Shown piece after piece: positions 1 through 8,266 of a stretch of 64,000 nucleotides of DNA (positions are counted from its first letter, which is position 1; each line of letters opens with the position of its first letter). The notes below the pieces were generated by a model. That model had not been told where the DNA came from and ran no database searches. It saw only the letters and a list, made by a program, of their open reading frames with translations. Origin of the DNA: Streptomyces shenzhenensis (GTDB lineage: Bacteria; Actinomycetota; Actinomycetes; Streptomycetales; Streptomycetaceae); contig NZ_PENI01000002.1 in assembly GCF_003688995.1 (NCBI RefSeq), forward strand, positions 310,001 to 374,000. Direction: 5' to 3'. Made by a program: the position numbers and the translations under genes.

Positions 1-377
1 AAGGCGTCCGGCGCGCAGTCCAGCGCCATGTCCACCACCCGCACCGGCACCCCGAGCCGCCGGGCGAGCACCGACACCGGGCTGCCGCCGTCCAGGATCG
101 CGCGCACCAGGTCCCCGGCGCTGCCCGCGGGGCGCGCGGAGACCCCGAGCCCGGCGATTCCGTGATCGCCGGCGAAGAGAACGACCCGCGGCCGTTCGAC
201 CGGCCGTACCGGTACCGCGCCCTGCGCGGCGGACAGCCACTCACCCAGGTCGTCGAGGCGCCCCAGGGACCCGGGCGGCACGATCAGACGTTCCCGGCGC
301 GCCTCTGCGTCGCGGCGCACACCGCCGTCCGGGCGCTCGATCAGATCCGTGAAGTCGTCGAGATTCAGCGAGCTCAT
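1..377 (-). CDS. cobT: Nicotinate-nucleotide--dimethylbenzimidazole phosphoribosyltransferase, N-terminal part (cut by window edge)
   Basis: Only the first 125 residues are in the window, read leftwards from the ATG at 377; the rest lies beyond base 1. CobT activates 5,6-dimethylbenzimidazole to alpha-ribazole phosphate for the lower ligand loop of cobalamin. The family signature is clear: a PPGSLGRL segment at residues 34-41, then FAGDHGIA at 68-75, the usual conserved strand and glycine-rich turn of CobT, followed by GVS. The gene is divergent from the methyltransferase at 522, and the 144 bp between them should hold both promoters. I saw no cobalamin riboswitch there. The cobU fusion at 1729-2937 supports a late-cobalamin gene neighbourhood. 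Identification is confident; the gene is incomplete because of the window, not because it is broken. Confidence 0.9.
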   Translation of the reverse strand, partial: MSSLNLDDFTDLIERPDGGVRRDAEARRERLIVPPGSLGRLDDLGEWLSAAQGAVPVRPVERPRVVLFAGDHGIAGLGVSARPAGSAGDLVRAILDGGSPVSVLARRLGVPVRVVDMALDCAPDA

Positions 378-521
378 TCGCCGAACAGTACCGGCAGTGA
401 ACCAACGGTTCCGCGTCGGTTCCACGCCACGTCGGCAGCGCATCCACGCGACGTCTTTGCACCCAAGATCGCTATCCCATACGTTCCGTTTTGCAGCGGA
501 TTGTCGTACAGGGAGGCGCTC

Positions 522-1709
522 ATGCAGCCGGAGCCGTCCAAACAGCCCGAGCCGCCCGCACCGGCGGAACCGGCCGGACTCGCGGAACCGGCCGAGCCGG
601 CCCGACCGGCCCAACCGGCCGAGCCGGCCACGAAGGATCAGCCTCCCGTGCGGCCCGAGCCCCCCGCGCCGGAGATCCCCGCACCGTCGCCGGCGCCCGT
701 CGCACAGCCGGAGGAGCCCGCCGTACCGCCGGCGGAGCCGCCCGCGCGGCCCGAACCCCGCACCACCGCCCCCTTCCACGACCCGCGCCGCCCGGACTGC
801 CCCTGGTGCGGCTCGCGGCGCCTGCGCACCCGGCTGCGCACGCCCGACCTGCGCCACCGCGCCCCGGGCGTCTTCGTCGTCGAGGAGTGCCACGACTGCG
901 CCCACACCTTCCAGAACCCGCGGCTCACCCCGCAGGGACTGGCCTTCCACCAGCGCGAGTTCCCCGACGACCAGGTGCGGCCGCTCCTGGACCGCGTGCG
1001 CTCCGCCCGCCGCCACCGCGCCGCGGCCCGCGCGCTGCTGAGCTGCCCCGGGTTCCCCGAACCGGAGAGCTGGCTGGACGTCGGCACCGGCCACGCCCGC
1101 TTCCCGGAAGCCGCCCGCGATCTGTTCCCCTACACGTCCTTCGACGGCCTCGACCCCACCCCGCGGGTGCTCAGGGCCCGCACGGCGGGCCGGATCGAGG
1201 AGGCGTACGTCGGCCGGCTGGCGGATCCGCACCTCACCGCCCGCCTGCGCGCCCGCTACGACGTGGTCAGCATGTTCCACCACCTGGAGCACACGCCCGA
1301 CCCGCGCGAGGAACTCCGCGCCGCCCTCACCGTCCTGCGCCCCGGCGGCCACCTCCTCCTCGAAGTCCCGGACCCGGCCTGCGCGTTCGGCACCCTGCTC
1401 GGCAAGTGGTGGCTCCCGCACGGCCAGCCCCGCCATGTCCACCTGGTGCCGCCGGACAACCTCCGCGCGGAACTGGAGGCCCACGGCTGCACGATCGTCA
1501 CGACCGACCGCCGCGCCGCGCACACCCCCTACGACCTGTCCGCCGCCCTGACCCTCGCCCTGGCCCACGTGCTGCCCGCGCGCCTGCTCCGGGCGACCGC
1601 CCCGCTGGTGGCAGCGGCCACGGCCGTGGACCGCGGTCTGGCCCCGCTGTTGCGCCGCACCCGCTTCTCGAACGCGTACCGCGTCATCGCCCGCAAGGAG
1701 ACCGGCTGA
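522..1709 (+). CDS. Class I SAM-dependent methyltransferase with Pro/Ala-rich N-terminus and zinc-ribbon-like cysteines
   Basis: The ATG at 522 is preceded by GGGAGG at 511-516, which decides the start; the frame is open further upstream but without a ribosome site. The 395-residue product has a disordered N-terminus of repeated Pro-Ala-Glu units (about residues 3-80). Four cysteines follow in two CxxC pairs (C93/C96, C123/C126), which look like a structural zinc site. The Rossmann methyltransferase domain has motif LDVGTG at 185-190, and further on the LRPGGHLLLEVPDP post-motif. FHHLEHTPDP replaces the usual acidic motif. This layout (zinc ribbon, then Methyltransf_11/23-like domain) is seen in methyltransferases of sugar and cell-surface pathways, but the substrate cannot be told from sequence. 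The gene sits between cobT and cobU without obvious sharing of function. Confidence 0.8.
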   Translation: MQPEPSKQPEPPAPAEPAGLAEPAEPARPAQPAEPATKDQPPVRPEPPAPEIPAPSPAPVAQPEEPAVPPAEPPARPEPRTTAPFHDPRRPDCPWCGSRRLRTRLRTPDLRHRAPGVFVVEECHDCAHTFQNPRLTPQGLAFHQREFPDDQVRPLLDRVRSARRHRAAARALLSCPGFPEPESWLDVGTGHARFPEAARDLFPYTSFDGLDPTPRVLRARTAGRIEEAYVGRLADPHLTARLRARYDVVSMFHHLEHTPDPREELRAALTVLRPGGHLLLEVPDPACAFGTLLGKWWLPHGQPRHVHLVPPDNLRAELEAHGCTIVTTDRRAAHTPYDLSAALTLALAHVLPARLLRATAPLVAAATAVDRGLAPLLRRTRFSNAYRVIARKETG

Positions 1710-1728
1710 CCCGGCCGCGCACCCGGCC

Positions 1729-2937
1729 TCAGCCGCGCAGCACCAGCGCCTGCCCGGCCACCACCAGCAGCACCTGCTCGCACTCGCTCGCGAACGCCGC
1801 GTTCAACCGGCCCAGTTCGTCCCGGTAGCGCCGCCCGGACGCGGTCGCGGGCACGATCCCGGACCCCACCTCGTTCGACACGGTGACGACCGTGCGCCGC
1901 GTGGCCCGCACCGCCGCCGTCAGCTCCCGTACCCGCTCCCGCAGGGCCCGCTCCCCGCCGGACGCCCACTCGGCGTCGTCCCACGCCCCGACGGAGTCCA
2001 TCGCGTCCGTCAGCCACAGCGACAGGCAGTCGATCAGCATCGGCGGCCCGTCCTTCGCGAGCAGCGGCACCAGATCGCAGGTCTCCGCCGTCTGCCAGGA
2101 CCCCGGGCGCCGCTCCCGGTGCGCCGCCACCCGCGCGGCCCACTCGGTGTCCCCGCTGCGGGAGCCGCCCGTGGCCACGTACAGCACATCGGGGAACGAC
2201 TCCAGCCGGCGCTCGGCCTCCACCGACTTCCCGGACCGCGCCCCGCCCAGGACCAGCGTCCGGCGCGGCACGTCCGGCACCTCCTCGTACGCCCCCACCG
2301 TCAGCGTCGTCCCGTCCGGCACCGCGCGGGCGCCCGCCGCGGCCAGCCGCCGGCGCGCCTCGGCGCCCGGCGGCACGTCGTGGTCCAGGTGCACGGCGAC
2401 CACATCCGTCGTCGGCCCGGCCGCGCCCACCGCGCGCAGCCTGGCCAGCGCGTCCGGCCGCCCCATGACATCCGCGAACACCAGGTCGTACACCCCGGCG
2501 GACTCCGCGCCCGGCGTGAGCCCCGCCGGGGCGCTGCCCGGCGGCAGATACAGCAGCCGCCGGCCGCCCGGACCGGTCACCGCGTACCCGGTGCCGCCCG
2601 CGTCCATCGCCAGCGCCCGCACCCGATGCCCCGTCAGCAGCGTCAACTCCCGTCCGTCCGGCACCCGCACGGGTTGCGGCAGCCCGGCCGGCACCTCCAC
2701 CGCGGGCCCGTCGTGCGGATGCGACAGCAGCACCTGCCGTACGCCGCCCAGCGAGTGCCCCGCCCGCGCCGCCGCGAAGGCCACGCCCGGCATCAGATCG
2801 AGCAGCAGCACCCCGTCCACGAGCACCGCGGTGGCCGCCCGCGCGTCACCGCCCAGCGCCGTCGCACACGCCGCGCAGGGACAGTCGGGGCGGGGCAGCC
2901 CCGCCGGGGCACCGGTACCGAGCACAGTCACGTCCAC
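1729..2937 (-). CDS. cobU: Bifunctional adenosylcobinamide kinase/guanylyltransferase CobU with N-terminal metallo-beta-lactamase-like domain
   Basis: The C-terminal half (about residues 225-402) is CobU: P-loop GGARSGKS at 231-238, the DCLSLWLTD segment and VSNEVGSG. CobU phosphorylates adenosylcobinamide and then transfers GMP to it to make adenosyl-GDP-cobinamide. The N-terminal half resembles PhnP/PqqB-type metallo-beta-lactamase folds: GTGAPAGLP at 7-15, then a CxCxxC set at C19/C21/C24. The usual HxHxDH metal motif is degraded, reading H73-P-H75-D76-G-P, so the DH pair is missing. I chose the GTG at 2937 because it opens the conserved VTVLGTG strand; the frame stays open to 3414 without a convincing ribosome site. 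The length of 402 residues is about twice a stand-alone CobU. The kinase half should be active; the N-terminal half may be structural or regulatory. Confidence 0.88.
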   Translation of the reverse strand: MDVTVLGTGAPAGLPRPDCPCAACATALGGDARAATAVLVDGVLLLDLMPGVAFAAARAGHSLGGVRQVLLSHPHDGPAVEVPAGLPQPVRVPDGRELTLLTGHRVRALAMDAGGTGYAVTGPGGRRLLYLPPGSAPAGLTPGAESAGVYDLVFADVMGRPDALARLRAVGAAGPTTDVVAVHLDHDVPPGAEARRRLAAAGARAVPDGTTLTVGAYEEVPDVPRRTLVLGGARSGKSVEAERRLESFPDVLYVATGGSRSGDTEWAARVAAHRERRPGSWQTAETCDLVPLLAKDGPPMLIDCLSLWLTDAMDSVGAWDDAEWASGGERALRERVRELTAAVRATRRTVVTVSNEVGSGIVPATASGRRYRDELGRLNAAFASECEQVLLVVAGQALVLRG

Positions 2938-3044
2938 GGACCGATTTTCACCTGTCGCCGCCGGTCTCGCGCATCCGACTCGGCGCTCCGCCGGACGTGC
3001 CGTGCCGCGCCGCCGGTCGGCAGCGGCGGCATCGTGGGCCGGTC

Positions 3045-3089
3045 GTTCCCCCAAGTTCTCGGCTTCGCTCGAACAGGGGGGACCCCCAT
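3045..3089. repeat. Hairpin-forming dispersed repeat (family 2) in the cobU / small-protein divergent gap
   Basis: The stem pairs CCCCCAAGTTC with GAACAGGGGG around a TCGGCTTCGCTCGA centre, followed by a second GGGGGGACCCCC palindrome. I recognise this as a sequence common between genes in Streptomyces chromosomes. A related copy sits inside trpEG at 57439-57470, in the opposite orientation. The rest of the 307-bp gap (2938-3244) holds no gene that I can support; it should contain the divergent promoters. Confidence 0.6.
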
Positions 3090-3244
3090 CGCGGCGGAGC
3101 CGCATGTTGATACAGCTCCGCGTTCCTCCGGGGCGCTGCCGAACCACAGCGGACTTCGCTCGCCCCGCATAGGCTGCGGGCGGGAGCCGGACCTGGATCC
3201 GGCTTCCGCTCTGCTCTGCATGTGCTGACACCAGGGAGGCGTAC

Positions 3245-3457
3245 ATGGCGGCATGGACGTGGCGGTTCGAGAAGGCAGACGGGACGGAGGTCCAGCCGGC
3301 GGTGCAGCCCGAGGAGTTCACCACGCAGGGGGACGCCGAGTCCTGGATCGGCGAGAACTGGAAGGAACTGGTCGCGGGCGGCGCCGACCAGGTGTGGCTG
3401 TTCGAGGACGCCACGGAGATCTACGGGCCGATGAGCCTGCACGCCGCCGACGCGTAG
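3245..3457 (+). CDS. Small conserved-type hypothetical protein (70 aa)
   Basis: An AGGGAGG ribosome site lies just before the ATG at 3245. The product is acidic and aromatic-rich, with tryptophans spread along its length (WTWRF near the start, SWIGENW and VWLFED in the middle). It has no signal peptide, membrane segment or metal motif, so it is probably a small soluble fold. Composition and codon use fit a real gene and the frame is short but clean. It ends 42 bp from the convergent HtrA-like gene. I recall similar small proteins at this position in other Streptomyces, but no function is known to me. Confidence 0.75.
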   Translation: MAAWTWRFEKADGTEVQPAVQPEEFTTQGDAESWIGENWKELVAGGADQVWLFEDATEIYGPMSLHAADA

Positions 3458-3499
3458 CCGGCCCCGGCCGAGGGTGGCCGCAGGGGCGGCCACCCCGTC

Positions 3500-4570
3500 T
3501 CACTGCTCGCCCAGCGTCACGTTCACCGTCTGCTCGGAGCCGCTGCGGGTGAACGTCACCGTCGTCCGGCGCCCCGGCCGGTCCGCCGCCAGCGCCTCGG
3601 AGAGCGAGGTGATCGTGGTGATGACGGTGCCGCCGAGCCGGGTGATGACGTCACCGGGACGGATCCCCGCCTTGTCGGCCGCGCCCCCGCTCGTCACCTC
3701 GACCACGGCGACCCCGGCGGGCTGGAAGGAGTTGTCGACGACGTCCCGCGCGGTGATGCCGAGCGCCGCCCGCCCCGAGTCGGTGACCCGGCCCTCCTTG
3801 ACGATCTGGTCGGCGACCGTCTTCACCATCGACGCCGGGATGGCGAACCCGATGCCGGGCGCCGCGCTGCCCCCGAGGTCGGGGTCGGCGGCGGCGAGCG
3901 TCGGGATGCCGATGACCTGCCCTTCGAGGTTGACCAGCGCGCCCCCGCTGTTGCCCGGGTTGATCGCCGCCGACGTCTGCACCATGTTCGCGATGGTGGC
4001 CCCCGTGCCGCCGCCCGAGCTGCCCTCGCTGACGGTCCGTCCGGTCGCCGACACGATGCCCTGCGTCACGCTGGACGACAGCCCGAGCGGCGAGCCCATG
4101 GCGAGCACGATCTGCCCGACCTCCACCTTGCCCGAGTCCTTGAACCGCGCCGCCCTCAGCCCCGCCGGGATCTGGTCCAGCTTGACGACCGCGAGGTCCT
4201 GCTGGGGGTAGGAGTACACGAGCCGGGCGGTCAGCGGTGTCTCGCTGTTGGCGATGGTCACCCGGAAGGTCTTCTCGGTGCCCACCACGTGCGCGTTGGT
4301 GACGATGTGTCCGTTGTCGTCGTACACCACCCCCGACCCCAGGTCCCGGCTGCCCCGGATCTGCACCACCGACGGCAGTACGTCCTTGATCACCCGCTGG
4401 AAGTCGCTCTGCAGGCTGTCGCCGCTCAGCGGGACCGCGGCCGGCGCGTCCGTCGCGTCCCGGCCGGCCGCCGGGTCGGAGCCGGTGCACCCGGTGACGA
4501 GCGCGGCGGAACACGCGAGCGCGGCGAGGAGGGCGACGGCCCGCGGGGCACGGGTACGGGAAGCGTCCAT
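3500..4570 (-). CDS. Secreted trypsin-like serine protease with PDZ domain (HtrA/DegP family lipoprotein)
   Basis: The start at ATG 4570 gives a 356-residue protein with a lipoprotein signal (lipobox LVTGC, lipidated Cys at 28). The S1C protease domain carries the full triad: H94 in TNAHVVG, D125 in QQDLAVVKL and S208 in NPGNSGGAL. A single C-terminal PDZ domain follows (GGAADKAGIRPGDVITRLGG). Enzymes of this type degrade or refold damaged proteins outside the membrane under envelope stress. The lipobox predicts anchoring to the outer face of the membrane; many relatives use a transmembrane helix instead. The PspA pair lies 3 kb away, but I see no shared operon. The frame is open upstream to 4660, but those residues are not signal-like. 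Confidence 0.9.
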   Translation of the reverse strand: MDASRTRAPRAVALLAALACSAALVTGCTGSDPAAGRDATDAPAAVPLSGDSLQSDFQRVIKDVLPSVVQIRGSRDLGSGVVYDDNGHIVTNAHVVGTEKTFRVTIANSETPLTARLVYSYPQQDLAVVKLDQIPAGLRAARFKDSGKVEVGQIVLAMGSPLGLSSSVTQGIVSATGRTVSEGSSGGGTGATIANMVQTSAAINPGNSGGALVNLEGQVIGIPTLAAADPDLGGSAAPGIGFAIPASMVKTVADQIVKEGRVTDSGRAALGITARDVVDNSFQPAGVAVVEVTSGGAADKAGIRPGDVITRLGGTVITTITSLSEALAADRPGRRTTVTFTRSGSEQTVNVTLGEQ

Positions 4571-4641
4571 GCCCCGAGTCCTACCGCGGGGCGGGCCCCC
4601 GGACCCGCGGAGTACGGCCGAACGGGCGCGTCCCCGACCGC

Positions 4642-5481
4642 TCAGCCGCGTACGCCGCACAGGTGCAGCAGTGCCGCCACTCCGCGGTACGGATCTGTCC
4701 GCCCGGCCCGTTCTTCGGCGGCCAGCATCACTTCCAGGTCAGCGGGGGGCTCCGGGCCGTCTGCCGCCTGGTCCGTGTCGGCCGCCGTGTCGGTGAAGAC
4801 GCCGACCCCGTACCAGGCGTGCAGCGGTGCCCCGATCCCGGCCAGCGTCGCAGTCAGCGCGGTCAGCCGGTCGGCCCGTACGTCCGGGCCCGGCCGGTCC
4901 GCGGTCCCCGTGTCGGCGTCTCCTCGGGGCGGCGTCCGGGGAGCCGCCTCCAACGCGGCGAGCGCCGCCGCCCAGTCCCCGGTGAGCCCCGGCCGCATCG
5001 CCGGGGCGTCCCCGTTGCGCACCACCAGCGACAGCAGACCGCCCGGCGCGAGCATCCGGGCCAGCCCGGCCAGTAGCGGGTCAGGCTCCTCGACGTACAG
5101 CAGCACCCCGTGGCACAGCACCACGTCGAAGCTGCCCGGCAGAAAGTGCACCCCGGTGTCCCGGCCGTCCCCCTGCACGATCCGCATCCGCTCCCGGATC
5201 CCCTCGGGCTCCGCGCCCAGCGCCGTGCGGGCCGCCGAGATCATCGCCGGGTCCTGCTCGACGCCGGTCACCTGATGGCCGGCCCGGGCCAGCCGCAACG
5301 CCCGCGCGGCGCGGCCCATCCCCACGTCGAGCACCCGCAGCCGCCGGCCGACCGGGAACCGCCCGACTATCTGCTCGTCGAGCTGCCGGGCCACCAGCTC
5401 CTGCCGTACGACATCGCACAGCGCGCCCGGATCGCCCGGCCGGGCGTGCGCCGCACTCCCGGGACAAGAAGCTGCGCTCAG
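4642..5481 (-). CDS. SAM-dependent methyltransferase, probably starting at a CTG codon overlapping the upstream stop
   Basis: The Rossmann methyltransferase core is clear: LRVLDVGMGRAARALRLARAG, GVEQDP at the end of strand 2, VQGDGRD, then FDVVLCHGVLLYVEEPDP and the APGGLLSLVVRN strand. No ATG, GTG or TTG fits in this frame between 5667, deep inside the upstream gene, and a GTG at 5394 that would clip the fold's N-terminus. A CTG at 5481 overlaps the DUF3043 stop as CTGA and follows GGAGAG at a normal distance, the usual geometry of translational coupling. That gives 279 residues. The C-terminal part is alanine-rich and less conserved. The substrate is unknown. The alternative GTG start at 5394 would shorten the protein by 29 residues. 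Confidence 0.8.
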   Translation of the reverse strand: MSAASCPGSAAHARPGDPGALCDVVRQELVARQLDEQIVGRFPVGRRLRVLDVGMGRAARALRLARAGHQVTGVEQDPAMISAARTALGAEPEGIRERMRIVQGDGRDTGVHFLPGSFDVVLCHGVLLYVEEPDPLLAGLARMLAPGGLLSLVVRNGDAPAMRPGLTGDWAAALAALEAAPRTPPRGDADTGTADRPGPDVRADRLTALTATLAGIGAPLHAWYGVGVFTDTAADTDQAADGPEPPADLEVMLAAEERAGRTDPYRGVAALLHLCGVRG

Positions 5482-6077
5482 GGCCGCTCTCCACGCTTGA
5501 CCTGGGGCTTCGGCAGCCGCAGCCGGCGCATCTGGAGGGAGCGCATCAGCGCGTAGGCGACCGCGCCCCTGCGGTTCTGGTCGGCGAAGCGCTCGCCGAG
5601 CTGCTTCCGCAGCCTGAAGCCGTTGAGGAGCGAGTCGAGCACGATCAGCACGATCACGACCAGCCACAGCAGCAGCGCGATGCTCTGCAGCGCGGGCACC
5701 CGCACCACGCTCAGCACCAGGATGATCACGGCCAGCGGCAGGAAGAACTCCGCGACGTTGAAGCGCGAGTCGACCCAGTCCCGTGCGAACTTGCGGACCG
5801 GGCCCTTGTCCCGGGCGGGCAGATAGCGCTCGTCGCCGCCGGCCAGCGCCTTGCGCTGGCGCTCCAACTGGGCGCGGCGCTCCTCGCGCTGCCGCTTGGC
5901 GCCCTCCTTGCGCGTCGTCGGCGTATTGGCGACGCTGCGGCGCTGGGACTGCGCCTCACTCCGCTTCGGGGTGGGGCGGCCCTTCGGGGCCTGCGGGTCA
6001 CGGGGCTGCTTGGAGTCGGTCACCGCCGCCTTGTCGACGGACGGGGCCTTCTCTTCCTTGGCACGGCTACGGAACAC
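5478..6077 (-). CDS. DUF3043 family integral membrane protein
   Basis: This is a 199-residue protein with a long, very basic, charged N-terminus (Lys/Arg/Glu-rich to about residue 95, probably coiled coil and disordered). Two hydrophobic helices follow (AEFFLPLAVIILVLSVV, then IALLLWLVVIVLIVL). The tail is basic, with the conserved RRGAVAYALMRSLQMRRLRLPKP segment broken only by single changes. DUF3043 is an actinobacterial family without an assigned function. I start it at GTG 6077 (Phe-Arg-Ser-Arg follows); TTG 6086 is possible and neither has a strong ribosome site. The stop overlaps the next gene's start. The 288 bp up to pspA (6078-6365) hold no gene; TACTGT at 6303-6308 could be a -10 element for pspA. 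Confidence 0.82.
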   Translation of the reverse strand: MFRSRAKEEKAPSVDKAAVTDSKQPRDPQAPKGRPTPKRSEAQSQRRSVANTPTTRKEGAKRQREERRAQLERQRKALAGGDERYLPARDKGPVRKFARDWVDSRFNVAEFFLPLAVIILVLSVVRVPALQSIALLLWLVVIVLIVLDSLLNGFRLRKQLGERFADQNRRGAVAYALMRSLQMRRLRLPKPQVKRGERP

Positions 6078-6365
6078 AAAACCCAAGGGTACGGGGTGGC
6101 GAGGAGTGGACCCCAGTCCGGTGGGGAACGATCCGGCAACACCAGTCGTCTGTAAGGGGACAGAGGGGACGTTGCAGACGGTTCATCCGGCGGTCATCCG
6201 GGGGAGCCACCTACTCCCTGCGCCGGATCGGGAACGAACACAGTCGTCCTTGGGGATGAGCGCATCCGTCCCCGAACAGTGCGGTAATGGAGGCAGGGCC
6301 CGTACTGTGGGTTCTGTCGCAGGATCTGTGAGCTGGAGTCCGTCAGAAGGGGGCGCGCGAAGCCC

Positions 6366-7157
6366 ATGAGCGGTGTCATGAAGCGTATGGGGATGATCTT
6401 CCGCGCGAAGGCGAACAAGGCCCTTGACCGGGCCGAGGACCCGCGCGAGACCCTCGATTACTCGTACCAGAAACAGCTGGAGCTGCTCCAGAAGGTCCGC
6501 CGCGGCGTCGCCGACGTGGCGACCTCCCGCAAGCGCCTGGAACTCCAGCTGAACCAGTTGCAGCAGCAGTCCTCCAAGCTGGAGGACCAGGGCCGCAAGG
6601 CGCTCGCGCTGGGCCGCGAGGACCTGGCCCGCGAGGCGCTCTCGCGCCGCGCGGCCCTCCAGCAGCAGGTGACGGACCTGGAGACGCAGCACGCGACGCT
6701 CCAGGGCGAGGAGGAGAAGCTCACCCTGGCCGCCCAGCGACTCCAGGCCAAGGTCGACGCCTTCCGCACGAAGAAGGAGACGATCAAGGCCACGTACACC
6801 GCGGCCCAGGCCCAGACCCGGATCGGCGAGGCCTTCACCGGCATCTCCGAGGAGATGGGCGACGTCGGCCTGGCCATCCAGCGCGCCGAGGACAAGACCG
6901 CCCAGCTCCAGGCGCGGGCCGGCGCCATCGACGAACTGCTGGCCTCCGGCGCCCTGGACGACCCCACCGGCGTGGCCAAGGACGACATCCAGGCCGAGCT
7001 GGACCGCCTCTCCGGTGGTACGGATGTGGAACTGGAGCTCCAGCGCATGAAGGCGGAGCTGGCCGGAGGCTCGCCCCAGCAGGCGATCGAGGGCGGCACC
7101 GGTCAGCAGCAGTCCCAGCAGGAGCCACAGGACACCCCGCGCTTCGACAAGCAGTAG
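6366..7157 (+). CDS. pspA: PspA/IM30 family membrane-stress protein
   Basis: This 263-residue protein is almost entirely alpha-helical coiled coil from about residue 30 to 235. It has the family's typical opening (MKRMGMIFRAKANKALDRAEDP) and a Gln-rich tail. PspA proteins assemble on the inner face of the membrane as rods or scaffolds that limit proton leakage when the envelope is damaged. The N-terminal amphipathic helix is the membrane-binding part. The next gene, 22 bp downstream, is the PspAA partner, so the two form an operon of the actinobacterial type, which lacks PspB and PspC. The ATG at 6366 starts the conserved helix; ATG 6378 is a possible internal alternative. Confidence 0.93.
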   Translation: MSGVMKRMGMIFRAKANKALDRAEDPRETLDYSYQKQLELLQKVRRGVADVATSRKRLELQLNQLQQQSSKLEDQGRKALALGREDLAREALSRRAALQQQVTDLETQHATLQGEEEKLTLAAQRLQAKVDAFRTKKETIKATYTAAQAQTRIGEAFTGISEEMGDVGLAIQRAEDKTAQLQARAGAIDELLASGALDDPTGVAKDDIQAELDRLSGGTDVELELQRMKAELAGGSPQQAIEGGTGQQQSQQEPQDTPRFDKQ

Positions 7158-7179
7158 CGCCGACGGCCTGGAGGGCGAG

Positions 7180-7467
7180 ATGGCGGACATGATCGTACGG
7201 ATCATGGGGGAGGGACAGGTGAGGCTGGCGGACGGCCACCTCGCCGAGCTGAACAAGCTGGACGACGAACTCCTGGCCGAGATGGAGACCGGCGACGGCC
7301 CCGGCTTCCGCCGCACCCTCCAGGCCCTCCTCGCCAGGGTCCACGACCTGGGCGAACCGGTCCCCGACGACTCCCTGGAACCGTCCGACCTCATCCTCCC
7401 GTCCCCCGACGCGACCTTGGAAGAGGTCCGAGACCTACTGACCGACGACGGCCTACTCCCGGGCTGA
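7180..7467 (+). CDS. pspAA: PspA-associated protein PspAA
   Basis: This is a 95-residue acidic protein with the family's beta-strand opening (MIVRIMGEGQVRL), a helix of charged residues and the C-terminal SPDATLEEVRDLL segment. PspAA occurs almost only next to PspA in actinobacteria and archaea and is thought to act with it; its molecular role is not settled. It follows pspA by 22 bp with GGAGGG just ahead of the ATG, so the two are cotranscribed. No membrane segment is visible. Downstream of it the coding sequence gives way to the repeat-rich stretch at 7468-8266. Confidence 0.88.
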   Translation: MADMIVRIMGEGQVRLADGHLAELNKLDDELLAEMETGDGPGFRRTLQALLARVHDLGEPVPDDSLEPSDLILPSPDATLEEVRDLLTDDGLLPG

Positions 7468-8266
7468 CCCCACCGAGGATTCGGCCTGTTGCCCGGCTGG
7501 GGCCCTGGTCGGCCTGGCGTGTTGTCGATGCGCCCACCCGCGGTTCGGGCCCGCCGCCCGACCGCGGCACGGCTGGCTCCGCCCCGCCTCCGATGGGCCC
7601 CGTCGCGGTCTCGTTCCGCTGCCTGACTGAGTCCCCGGTGGGCTCCGCCGTGGTCCCGGCCCGTTCCGCGGTGGTTTCGGTCTGTTGCCCGGCTGGGGCT
7701 CCGGCCGGCTTCGCCCTGGTCCCAGCGCGCCCCCTCGCGGTCGCGGCTCGTCGCGCGGCTGGTCTCGCCGTGGGTCCGGTCCGTCCGGCCAGGGGCCTGG
7801 CTGGTCGCGCCGCCGCGGCTTCGATACGACCCGCCGCGGTGCCGGCCCATTGCCCGGTCACGTGTTCCCACCGCGTCCCCGGCGTGCCCCGCCGCATTCC
7901 GGTTCGCGGCTCGGCTGATCCCGCCGTGCGTCCGGGGCCGTACGGCCGGGGTTCCGAGGCGTCCTGCGGCGGTCTCGATTTGTCGTCCGGCCGAGTGCCG
8001 GGCTGCTTCCACCGTGGTCACGGTCCCGGCCAGTCGCGCTGCCGCGGTTTCGAGGCGCCCTGCCGCGTTCCCGGCGTGGCCCGTCGCCCGGTCGTAGTCC
8101 TGCTTCGTTGCCCGGCTGGTCCCGCCGTGGTCCCGGTCCGGTCGGTCATGGTCGTCGGCCGGTCGTGCTGCCGGGGTTTTGATGTGTCCTGGCGCAGTCC
8201 CCTGGCGTACCGCCTGGTCCCGAGGTGCTGTTCCGGGGTGTTGCAGGGCCCCGTACCGTTCATGGC
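7468..8266. repeat. Degenerate, internally repetitive non-coding stretch (about 800 bp)
   Basis: No convincing gene lies here, although frames are open on both strands. The stretch recycles diverged units. TGTTGCCCGGCTGG-like words recur near 7486, 7680 and 8108. A second word, GTCGCGCTGCCGCGGTTTCGA in variant forms, recurs near 7810, 8033 and 8163. The plus-strand frame 7593-8270 and the minus-strand frame 7391-7897 both translate to low-complexity Ala/Gly/Arg-rich sequence with drifting repeat peptides and no motif. I read it as an old, decayed tandem array, possibly carrying the promoter of the sensor kinase at its right end. A lost gene cannot be ruled out. Confidence 0.5.

Noticed and set aside
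378..521. A cobalamin riboswitch before cobT
   Set aside because: The gap is only 144 bp and lacks the B12-box.
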